Numbered from the stretch's first letter, positions 1 through 5,106 are shown. The stretch: DNA of 5,161 nt from Thermoleophilia bacterium (GCA_025936595.1 JAICTB010000174.1:1-5161); one strand, 5' to 3'. Translations and numbers: made by a program. Notes: generated from the letters alone by a model not told the origin.

Positions 1-857
1 CCCGCCACACCGAGCACCTCGGGATACGCCGCCGGGTAGACCTGCGTGGTCGTTCCGTAGTTGCCGGCTGCTGCCACCATTACGACACCGTGACTGTGTG
101 CGTACTGCACGGCGCTCTGCAGCGTGGTGCTCGATGACGTGAAGCCGAGGCTCATGCTGATCACCCGGGCGCCGTGGTCGGTCGCCCAGGTGATGCCGCT
201 CGCGACGCTCGAGAAGGAGCCCACCCCGCCGCTGTCGATCACCTTGACCGGCATCAGCGAGCAGCTCCAGCAGTAGCTCGCAACACCAATCCCGTTGTTG
301 CTGCGCGCGAGCGCAACGCCGGCCGCGAGGGTTCCGTGACCGTCGGTGTCCGTCGTGTTGGAGTTGCCGGCGAGCGTGTTCCACCCGGGGACAAGCGCGC
401 CCTGAAGATCGGGCTGGGTCGGATCGACGCCGGTGTCGAGCACGGCCACGACCACGTTCGCGGAGCCGCGCGTCAGATCCCACGCCTTCGGCGCGCCCAC
501 CTTCACCTGCGCCCACTCGTTCGGCCACCAGTAGTCGTTCGGTGCCGTGTCGAACAGTTGCGCTTGCGCGTCGGCGTCGACGAACGCGACCGCCGGATCG
601 GCGCGGAGCTGACGGAGCGCGACGGCGGCGCGTACAGAGCCGACGTTGACGACGTGGACGCCGAGGTCGGGGATAGAGCCAATCTCGTTCGCGCCGACGT
701 GCGCAAGGGCACCTGAGCGCGCCGCGACGGATGCCTGCGGGCGGAACTTGACGAGCAAGCGGCTCGTCCCACCGGATTGCGCGGGAGCGGCGGCGACGAG
801 CGCGGTCAGGACGATCGACGCTCCGGCGATACGCCGGACGGACGGCAGGAGGCTCAT
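1..857 (-). CDS. Secreted S8 (subtilisin-like) serine protease, 3' end cut off by window
   Basis: Secreted endopeptidase of the subtilase family. The window holds 285 complete codons from the ATG at 857; the rest lies beyond position 1. Residues 1-28 form a Sec signal peptide (basic SVRR, then a hydrophobic core, ending near APAQS). Residues about 31-104 resemble an I9/fervidolysin-type propeptide (RLLVKFRP, later ADPAVAFVDAD). The catalytic domain follows: Asp141 in AVLDTGVD, His174 in DTDGHGTLAAG, and the oxyanion-hole Asn266 in VAAAGN. The catalytic Ser (GTSMA region) should lie off the window, so activity cannot be confirmed here. Cys196 and Cys199 in YCWSC could form a disulfide. The start is supported by GAGGT at 867-871, nine bases upstream. 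It lies downstream of the secreted gene at 1030-1704 on the same strand, with 172 bp and a hairpin between them. The family call is firm; the substrate is unknown. Confidence 0.95.
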   Translation of the reverse strand, partial: MSLLPSVRRIAGASIVLTALVAAAPAQSGGTSRLLVKFRPQASVAARSGALAHVGANEIGSIPDLGVHVVNVGSVRAAVALRQLRADPAVAFVDADAQAQLFDTAPNDYWWPNEWAQVKVGAPKAWDLTRGSANVVVAVLDTGVDPTQPDLQGALVPGWNTLAGNSNTTDTDGHGTLAAGVALARSNNGIGVASYCWSCSLMPVKVIDSGGVGSFSSVASGITWATDHGARVISMSLGFTSSSTTLQSAVQYAHSHGVVMVAAAGNYGTTTQVYPAAYPEVLGVA

Positions 858-971
858 GGCGGCGGCACCTCGTAGACGGGGTTGACGGCGTTGTCTTCAT
901 CGACAAAAACGACGAAAATGTCATCCGTCTGGGCGCCTCGTTCGAGGGATTCGCGCGCGTTCAGAGCTGAA

Positions 972-1002
972 GGGAGAAGGAAGGACGGGCCTCCCTTCTC
1001 CC
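972..1002 (-). terminator. Perfect 9-bp inverted repeat, possible terminator or attenuator
   Basis: GGGAGAAGG at 972-980 pairs perfectly with CCTTCTCCC at 994-1002, with a 13-base loop that can add three more pairs (AGG with CCT). It starts 28 bases past the stop of the secreted protein gene at 1030 and lies between the two minus-strand genes. That position suits an intrinsic terminator. However, the bases after the stem on the minus strand (TTCAGCTC) are not a U-tract, so termination may be weak or factor-assisted. The hairpin could instead be an attenuator or RNA-stability element for the protease gene downstream. Confidence 0.45.
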
Positions 1003-1029
1003 CTCCCACGGGTGGTCGTCGTCTGCGGG

Positions 1030-1704
1030 CTAGCGGGGGAACGCCACGGAGAGCGGCTCGCCGAAAAGCGCGGACACGAAGTCTTCTCCCGTCGGGTCCT
1101 GGGTGATCGTCTGCCCGTTGCCGTTGTCGGAGGCGGACGTCCACATGTGGCCGCCGACCAGGATGTTGTCGAGGTAGACGAAGCCCTGGCCGACGTCGCT
1201 TCCCTCGTCGAACACGATCGCCAGCGAAGCGATGGTGCCGGGCGGAAGTGTCCCCAGGAACGACTTCTGCTGGAAGGTGCGGCCGTTCGGTGCGGTGGCC
1301 GTACCGCCGTCGACCATCTCCGCGCAGCCGACGAAGACGGTCTGCCTCGAGGCCGGATCCGTCGTCATCGGCGGCTGAATGCGGACGTTGAAGCGCGGTG
1401 CGCCGGCGCCGCAGTGCCCGTCGGTGCCGTACCAAAAGCCGAGCGGCAGGACGGCGCTCGTGTCCTGGCCCTCGAACCCCTTGATCACGGCGACGCCGGC
1501 CGCGAACGTCGCGGTCGGCACCATCTTCTGGAAGTACAGGGCCTGATTCGCGCCGCTGCCGCTGTCGGGCAAGCCTTCGCCGGCCTTCCAGGCCGAGTAC
1601 GAATGCTCGCCGAAGCCACTCGGATGGAGCGTGTAGGTCCCTGCCGCCGCCGCGAGCGGTGCTATGAGCGCAGCCGTCGCCAGCAGAACGAGGAAACGTC
1701 CCAC
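1030..1704 (-). CDS. Secreted protein of unknown function, probable beta-sandwich
   Basis: A 224-residue exported protein whose family I do not recognise. Residues 1-21 are a clear Sec signal peptide (MGRF, then a Leu/Ala-rich core, ending in AAAA), with cleavage likely just before GTYTL. The mature part is rich in Gly, Thr and hydrophobic beta-type segments and has no transmembrane helix. The segment around residues 163-184 (IVFDEGSD, then GFVYLDNILVGG) resembles the closing strands of jelly-roll or carbohydrate-binding-module-like domains, where a YLDN turn is common; this is inference from pattern. It has only two cysteines after the signal, Cys98 and Cys127, so a single disulfide is likely. 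The GTG start is fixed by an ideal Shine-Dalgarno at 1711-1718. It lies upstream of the secreted protease on the same strand and may be co-transcribed with it if the intervening hairpin allows. Its role could be binding a polymer or surface; this is unproven. Confidence 0.85.
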   Translation of the reverse strand: MGRFLVLLATAALIAPLAAAAGTYTLHPSGFGEHSYSAWKAGEGLPDSGSGANQALYFQKMVPTATFAAGVAVIKGFEGQDTSAVLPLGFWYGTDGHCGAGAPRFNVRIQPPMTTDPASRQTVFVGCAEMVDGGTATAPNGRTFQQKSFLGTLPPGTIASLAIVFDEGSDVGQGFVYLDNILVGGHMWTSASDNGNGQTITQDPTGEDFVSALFGEPLSVAFPR

Positions 1705-1710
1705 GGTCTT

Positions 1711-1718
1711 ACCTCCTT
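1711..1718 (-). promoter_or_regulatory. Strong ribosome binding site fixing a GTG start
   Basis: On the minus strand this reads AAGGAGGT, fully complementary to the 16S rRNA 3' end, with six bases between it and the GTG at 1704. It is the best RBS in the window. It decides the GTG start of the secreted protein and suggests high expression. Confidence 0.9.
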
Positions 1719-1826
1719 GAAGGGTCTTGAGGGAGCGTCGAGACCTCGCCCCGACTACGCGAGATGCGCTCGTTGTCGGATGCCTTGTTGCGCGAGGTGG
1801 CCATGGTCCAAACCAGCGCGCTGACC

Positions 1827-1838
1827 GACTGATCAGTC
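1827..1838. promoter_or_regulatory. Perfect 12-bp palindrome, putative operator
   Basis: GACTGATCAGTC is a perfect palindrome in the 198-bp region between the divergent starts at 1704 (minus) and 1903 (plus). Its centre is about 70 bases from the plus-strand start and about 130 from the minus-strand start. The shape and sequence style suit a dimeric helix-turn-helix repressor such as a TetR-family protein. A partial second copy, TGATCAG, occurs at 1876-1882, 46 bases further on. No regulator gene lies in the window, so the bound protein is unknown. I could not place convincing -35 and -10 boxes nearby. Confidence 0.5.
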
Positions 1839-1902
1839 ACCAATCCTCTAAGGCAACGCTTGGTCCCGCATGATTTGATCAGCGGCCATCGCGCGGCAAA
1901 CG

Positions 1903-3354
1903 TTGAGCGAATCCGCCTCGAGGCGGGCCTTCCTCGTCTCGTCGGCAGGAGCCGTGGCGATGCTCACGCGCACCCGGCAGGCGGCCGCCTCATCGGGCGA
2001 CGACGGCACAGCAGCGACTACGTCCCGCTACCAGTCGCGTCCCGATCTGACGCCACCGCTCCTCTCCGTCGAGCACCAGGCTCCCGGGGCCGCCAACGGC
2101 TACGTGCTCGTCGCTCCGTTCACGGGAACGAACCACGGCACAGCCCTGATCGCGGACAACACCGGCGAGCCGGTCTGGATCTACCAGAGCACGAAGCTGG
2201 TGATGAACTTCCGCGTGCAGACGCTCCGCGGAAAGCGCGTGCTCACCTGGTGGGAAGGCAAGGTCGATGACGGCTATTTCGCCGGTGAGTGCGTGATCGC
2301 CGACGAGTCGTACCGGGTGCTCAAACGCTTCTCGGCCGGAAACGGGCTGCAGGCGGAGGTACACGAGTTCCTGATCACCTCCCGCAACACGGCGCTCATC
2401 AGCATCAACGGCTTCGTCCCCGCCGACCTCAGCGCCTACGGCGGCCCGCAGGACGGCACGGTCGTCGAAGGCGTGATCCAGGAGATCGACATCGCCACGG
2501 GCAACGTGCTGCTCGAATGGCACAGCCTCCAGCACGTCGGGCTGGACGAGACATCGTTCCCCGTGTCCGGCACGTGGGACTACTTCCACCTCAACTCGAT
2601 CGAGGTCGATGTGGATGACAACCTGATCGTCTCGGCCCGCTATCCGTCCGCGGTCTACAAGCTCGACCGCAGGAGCGGTGAGGTGATCTGGCGCCTTGGC
2701 GGCACGAAGAGCGACTTCGAGCTCGGGCCGGGAGCAACGTTCTGGTTCCAGCACGACGCGCGCGCTCGGCCGGGTGGTCTCCTCTCGCTCTTCGACGACG
2801 GCGCCGAGGCGCTCGACCACGCCCCCGAACCGGTCTCCCGTGCGATCGTGCTCTCGGTGGACGCCTCGGCGATGAAGGCCGAGCTCGTCCGGGAGCTGCG
2901 GAACCCGAACGGGTCGCTGACGGTCGCGATGGGGAGCGCGCAGCTTCTCCACACCGGCGGCTACTTCGTCGGCTGGGGGACCGTCCCCGAGGTGTCGGAG
3001 TTCGGCCCGGACGGCTCGCTCGTCTTCGACGCGATCTTTCCCGGCGGCCAGTCGTGCTATCGCGCGTTCCGCGCGCAGTGGGCGGGGCGGGCCGCCGGTC
3101 GGCCGGCAGTCGCCGCCGTGCCGAACACGAACGGGTCGATCGACGTGTACGCGAGCTGGAACGGCGCCACGCGCATCTCCCACTGGCGCGTCGACGGCGG
3201 CGACACGGCGACCGCTCTCACCGGCTTCAAGGTCATGCCGCGCTCGGGCTTCGAGACGCGAATCCGCCTCACGCGCCGCCCGCGGCATGTCGCCGCCGTC
3301 GCGCTCGACGCAACCGGCAAGGTGCTGGGCACCTCCCAGGTCATCGCCACCTAG
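1903..3354 (+). CDS. Tat-exported arylsulfotransferase-family (ASST-like) protein
   Basis: A 483-residue exported protein of the arylsulfotransferase family (Arylsulfotran_2 type), which folds as a beta-propeller. Characterised ASSTs move sulfate between phenolic compounds without PAPS, using an active-site His; whether this protein does so is not known. The N-terminus is a twin-arginine signal: SRRAFL at residues 6-11, a hydrophobic stretch, then QAAA at 26-29. Family-like segments are YFHLNSIEVDVDDN (His229), YKLDRRSGEVIWRLGG (252-267), FWFQHDAR (His284, Arg287) and LLHTGG (His350); these histidines are candidate catalytic residues. After about residue 395 a further domain of about 85 residues, rich in beta strands, follows the propeller. 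The TTG start has no clear Shine-Dalgarno, but it is the only start after the in-frame stop at 1876 that keeps the Tat motif; an ATG at residue 20 would destroy it. Its stop overlaps that of the convergent gene. Confidence 0.85.
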   Translation: MSESASRRAFLVSSAGAVAMLTRTRQAAASSGDDGTAATTSRYQSRPDLTPPLLSVEHQAPGAANGYVLVAPFTGTNHGTALIADNTGEPVWIYQSTKLVMNFRVQTLRGKRVLTWWEGKVDDGYFAGECVIADESYRVLKRFSAGNGLQAEVHEFLITSRNTALISINGFVPADLSAYGGPQDGTVVEGVIQEIDIATGNVLLEWHSLQHVGLDETSFPVSGTWDYFHLNSIEVDVDDNLIVSARYPSAVYKLDRRSGEVIWRLGGTKSDFELGPGATFWFQHDARARPGGLLSLFDDGAEALDHAPEPVSRAIVLSVDASAMKAELVRELRNPNGSLTVAMGSAQLLHTGGYFVGWGTVPEVSEFGPDGSLVFDAIFPGGQSCYRAFRAQWAGRAAGRPAVAAVPNTNGSIDVYASWNGATRISHWRVDGGDTATALTGFKVMPRSGFETRIRLTRRPRHVAAVALDATGKVLGTSQVIAT

Positions 3355-3752
3355 CTCGGCTGAAGCAGCGCGACGACGTGCTGGAGGAGCTTCCAGGTGA
3401 CGTCCGGGTTGGCGAGTGCGAATTCGCGAAAGTCGTAGAACGGGATCTCCAACACGCGGAGGTCGGTCGTAGCCGTGACGGTCGCGGTCCGCTCGCCTTC
3501 GCCGACGAGCGCGAGCTCGCCGAAGTGGTCGCCCGGCTTCAGGGTCGCGACGACGTTGCCGCCGACCGAGACGGTTGCCTCACCGTCGGCGAGGACGAAG
3601 AACCCGATGCCGCTCATCGTTCCCTCCTGCACGGGCGTGGACCCCGGTTGCAGCAGCCGCTCACGAAAATGAGCCGCGAGCTTCTTCAGCTGCCGGCGAT
3701 CGAGGTCGGCGAAGAGCGGCACGCGCTTCAGGTCATCGGTCAGATCCGGCAT
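3351..3752 (-). CDS. Stand-alone cyclic nucleotide-binding domain protein
   Basis: A 133-residue cytoplasmic protein made almost wholly of one CRP/cNMP-binding domain. Residues 9-28 (KRVPLFADLD, then QLKKLAAH) are the usual N-terminal helix. A beta-roll follows, including GIGFFVLADGEATVSV and a phosphate-binding cassette at about 73-92: PGDHFGELALVGEGERTATV. Glu79 matches the residue that binds the ribose 2'-OH, and Arg88-Thr89 match the Arg and Ser/Thr that bind the cyclic phosphate in CAP and PKA, so nucleotide binding looks intact. No DNA-binding helix-turn-helix, kinase, channel or transporter domain is attached, so it cannot be a CRP-type regulator alone; it may act by protein contact. 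The ATG at 3752 is preceded by AGGA about ten bases upstream. Its TAG shares the CTAG at 3351-3354 with the convergent ASST-like gene. Confidence 0.88.
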   Translation of the reverse strand: MPDLTDDLKRVPLFADLDRRQLKKLAAHFRERLLQPGSTPVQEGTMSGIGFFVLADGEATVSVGGNVVATLKPGDHFGELALVGEGERTATVTATTDLRVLEIPFYDFREFALANPDVTWKLLQHVVALLQPS

Positions 3753-3795
3753 CGCTCGACGATCCTACTGCGGTGCGATCGGCCGTTCCTGCCGG

Positions 3796-3824
3796 GGTGA
3801 CCGCCTGGGTCGACCGGGGTCACC
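3796..3824. repeat. Inverted repeat GGTGACC/GGTCACC around a GGTCGACC palindrome
   Basis: GGTGACC at 3796-3802 is perfectly complementary to GGTCACC at 3818-3824. Between them lies a perfect 8-bp palindrome, GGTCGACC, at 3808-3815. It begins 44 bases upstream of the minus-strand start at 3752, where an operator or promoter element for the cyclic nucleotide-binding gene could sit. The arms are short and the DNA GC-rich, so chance is possible. Confidence 0.35.
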
Positions 3825-3852
3825 TACGTCGCGAGCAGCCAGCGAGCACGAT

Positions 3853-3899
3853 GCTCCTGCGGAGGGCCTTCCGGCTCGGCGTCCGGCTTCCACAGGAGC
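3853..3899. repeat. Long imperfect stem-loop in the gene-free stretch
   Basis: GCTCCTGCGGA (3853-3863) pairs with TCCACAGGAGC (3889-3899) at 10 of 11 positions. The stem extends inward by one G-T and one G-C pair, and the loop contains CCGG (3871-3874) that can pair with CCGG (3883-3886). The stretch 3753-4032 between the divergent genes has no convincing gene and holds this structure together with the repeats at 3796-3824 and 4003-4020. It could be a transcript hairpin, a degenerate repeat element or chance in GC-rich DNA. Confidence 0.35.
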
Positions 3900-4002
3900 C
3901 GGCCGCAGGGCGACAGGGCGTCCGCGAGGTGCCGCGCCGGCGACTGCGGGCGCTCTTCGGTTGACTCACCGGTCAAGCACGGCCGATTCGCTGGGGTTCA
4001 AC

Positions 4003-4020
4003 GTCCCCGCAAAAGGGGAC
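4003..4020 (+). promoter_or_regulatory. Perfect hairpin in the 5' leader, may hide the RBS
   Basis: GTCCCC (4003-4008) and GGGGAC (4015-4020) form a perfect 6-bp stem with the loop GCAAAA. The 3' arm holds the only purine-rich, Shine-Dalgarno-like stretch (AAAAGGGGA) before the ATG at 4033, at a spacing of about 13 bases. Folding of the leader would therefore mask it. Alternatively this is a single copy of a dispersed GGGGAC-type palindromic repeat. Confidence 0.4.
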
Positions 4021-4032
4021 ATCGCGGCTCCC

Positions 4033-4317
4033 ATGGAGCGGACCGAACTCGAGCGGTTGCGGCAGAACGAGGAGACGTTCGCGCGCGCAAACGAGCAGAT
4101 TCGCAATGCGGCGGAGCGCCTCAACGTTGATCCCGTCCCGTTCCTCTGCGAGTGCTCAGCAACGAACTGCACCGACCTGATCCACCTGACGCTGGACGCC
4201 TACCGGACAGTGCGCAAGAGCAACGGCTTCATGATCCGCCCCGGTCATGACGACCCGCATGTCGAAACGGTGGTCGAGGATCACGGGACGTACCAGGTCG
4301 TCGAGAAGTTCCGGTAG
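4033..4317 (+). CDS. Small CxCxxxxC protein, paralogue of 4344-4664
   Basis: A 94-residue soluble protein of unknown function, of a small-protein type I associate with Thermoleophilia-like actinobacteria. Residues about 3-30 are a charged helix (ELERLRQNEETF, ANEQI). It is followed by FLCECSATNCTDLI with Cys39, Cys41 and Cys46, then a helix (LDAYRTVRKS), a PGHDDPHVETVVE segment with His72, and a conserved ending YQVVEKFR. Three Cys and a His are a possible metal (Zn) site; this is inference. There is no signal peptide or membrane segment. I chose the ATG at 4033 because its paralogue starts at the equivalent place. An in-frame TTG at 3961 would add 24 residues without matching sequence and run through the hairpin at 4003-4020. 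It ends 26 bases from the stop of its convergent paralogue. Confidence 0.8.
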   Translation: MERTELERLRQNEETFARANEQIRNAAERLNVDPVPFLCECSATNCTDLIHLTLDAYRTVRKSNGFMIRPGHDDPHVETVVEDHGTYQVVEKFR

Positions 4318-4343
4318 CACTCCGCCGCCGTCTCGACTCGCGC

Positions 4344-4664
4344 TCAGGAACGTGGGTCGGCCGACTCGACCAGATCGCGCGTCTCCGCATGCTTCTCGAC
4401 GACGACGTACCGCTCGGTTCGCTCAACCACGTCTTCGATCCCGGGGATCTCGTGTCCCGGCAAGAGGGCGAAGAGGCGCGGGTTCTGCCGGATCCGCTCG
4501 TACTCGTCGAGCTTCAACTCGATCCGTGACGTGCACTGGTCGTTCGCGCACTCACAGACCAGATCGAGATTCCCGCCCCACCGATCGGTCAGCTCCACGA
4601 TCCGTTCGTTGACCTGACGGAAGAGGATCTCATTTTCGGCAAGACGCTCCTCACGCGGGGTCAT
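4344..4664 (-). CDS. Small CxCxxxxC protein, convergent paralogue of 4033-4317
   Basis: A 106-residue protein of the same unknown family. It aligns end to end with its neighbour with only single-residue gaps: ERLAENEILF against ERLRQNEETF, VCECANDQC against LCECSATNC, LDEYERIRQ against LDAYRTVRK, PGHEIPGIEDVVE against PGHDDPHVETVVE, and YVVVEK against YQVVEK. Cys37, Cys39, Cys44 and His71 are conserved, supporting a shared metal site or disulfide role. A C-terminal tail of about 15 acidic/polar residues (ETRDLVESADPRS) is extra. The ATG at 4664 fits the paralogue's start, but GAGGT directly abuts it, which is too close to be a normal Shine-Dalgarno. A GTG at 4727 would add 21 Arg/Pro/Gly-rich residues without family support. 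The protein is predicted cytoplasmic. Confidence 0.8.
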   Translation of the reverse strand: MTPREERLAENEILFRQVNERIVELTDRWGGNLDLVCECANDQCTSRIELKLDEYERIRQNPRLFALLPGHEIPGIEDVVERTERYVVVEKHAETRDLVESADPRS

Positions 4665-4824
4665 ACCTCGGCTCTTGCCCGCGGGACGCGCGGCTAACCG
4701 TGCAGGTTCGCGTCCAGGTCCGACCACGCAGGAGACGACGTACGCGACTGCGGGGCGCGATCGCCATACTGAGATCGTGAAGCAGATCGCGACGATGCGC
4801 GTCTCGCAGGCTGCGGCTCGCTAC

Positions 4825-4830
4825 GGGGAG
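4825..4830 (+). promoter_or_regulatory. Ribosome binding site choosing the start at 4840
   Basis: GGGGAG lies nine bases before the ATG at 4840. The earlier in-frame candidates (TTG 4675, GTG around 4777, ATG around 4795) have no comparable site, so this decides in favour of the short 41-residue product. Confidence 0.6.
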
Positions 4831-4839
4831 CACGCACCG

Positions 4840-4965
4840 ATGGCGACCGCGTGCTGCAACGCCTGTCGCACCTGCGTTCAGACGAACCTGATCGGGATCG
4901 CGGTCGGGGCCGTCAGTTACGCGGGTGTGGCTGTCAGTAGATTCCTTCGCCGCCGCAACTTCTGA
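4840..4965 (+). CDS. Cys-rich single-span membrane microprotein, unknown function
   Basis: A 41-residue protein, starting MATACCNACRTCVQTN. It has four cysteines at residues 5, 6, 9 and 12 (CCxxCxxC), then one hydrophobic span at about 17-34 (LIGIAVGAVSYAGVAV), and a strongly basic end, SRFLRRRNF. By the positive-inside rule the C-terminus should be cytoplasmic, which would put the Cys cluster outside or at the membrane face. The cluster could bind metal, carry disulfides or be lipid-modified; none is shown. The frame is open upstream to 4675, so a longer form (for example from the in-frame ATG near 4795, MRVSQAAARYGEH) is possible, but the RBS favours the short one. It diverges from the gene at 4344-4664 and runs toward the tRNA on the other strand. 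I do not recognise a named family. Confidence 0.6.
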   Translation: MATACCNACRTCVQTNLIGIAVGAVSYAGVAVSRFLRRRNF

Positions 4966-4983
4966 ACGACTGAGACCACGAGA

Positions 4984-5001
4984 GCGGGCCTCGCGGGCCT
5001 C
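4984..5001. repeat. Perfect 9-bp tandem duplication
   Basis: GCGGGCCTC occurs twice back to back (4984-4992 and 4993-5001). It lies between the microprotein stop and the 3' end of the tRNA. It contains GGCC palindromes that can form only a 4-bp stem, so it does not look like a proper terminator. Confidence 0.6.
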
Positions 5002-5021
5002 GAATCTGGCCTGGACAGAGG

Positions 5022-5094
5022 AGCCGACGCGCGGACTCGAACCGCGGACCCCTTCATTACGAGTGAAGTGCTCTACCAGCTGAGCTACGTCGGC
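5022..5094 (-). tRNA. tRNA-Thr (anticodon CGT)
   Basis: A complete 73-nt tRNA reads from 5094 down to 5022. The acceptor stem GCCGACG (5088-5094) pairs fully with CGTCGGC (5023-5029). The D-arm is GCTC/GAGC with loop AGCTGGTA. The anticodon stem CTTCA/TGAAG carries loop CTCGTAA, giving anticodon CGT at 5059-5061, which reads Thr codon ACG. The variable loop is five bases (GGGTC). The T-arm CGCGG/CCGCG encloses TTCGAGT. The discriminator base is T (5022) and no CCA is encoded, so the tail must be added by CCA transferase. All stems are perfect, so it looks functional. Confidence 0.97.
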
Positions 5095-5106
5095 GTGTGC
5101 CTGAAA

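Noticed and set aside
174..716. Plus-strand frame of 180 residues opposite the protease
   Set aside because: Antisense to the subtilase catalytic domain, Arg/Val-rich composition, no RBS or motif.
1012..1824. Plus-strand frame of 270 residues opposite the secreted protein
   Set aside because: The minus strand has a signal peptide and a perfect RBS; this frame is Arg/Ala-rich and lacks any domain.
1764..1832. 22-residue plus-strand ORF ending at the palindrome
   Set aside because: No Shine-Dalgarno, very short, and its stop simply falls in the palindrome; expected by chance.
1990..3288. Open minus-strand frame of 432 residues opposite the ASST-like gene
   Set aside because: It is the antisense shadow of a well-supported gene in GC-rich DNA; the product is Arg/Val/Asp-rich with no recognisable motif, while the plus strand has a Tat signal and family motifs.
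3054..3800. Plus-strand frame of 248 residues spanning the ASST-like 3' end and the cyclic nucleotide-binding gene
   Set aside because: It overlaps two real genes in other frames and is Arg-rich and low in hydrophobic structure.
3575..3964. Plus-strand frame of 129 residues reaching into the gene-free stretch 3753-3960
   Set aside because: Most of it is antisense to the cyclic nucleotide-binding gene; the unique part is Arg-rich, with no RBS and no motif.
4356..4365. GTCGGCCGAC palindrome near the convergent stops, considered as a terminator
   Set aside because: It lies inside the coding end of the minus-strand CxC protein, has no T-run, and such GC palindromes are common in this DNA.
4675..4839. 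N-terminal extension of the microprotein from TTG 4675
   Set aside because: No RBS, Arg/Gly/Pro-rich composition, and it would overlap the upstream region of the divergent gene; the ATG at 4840 has a good RBS.
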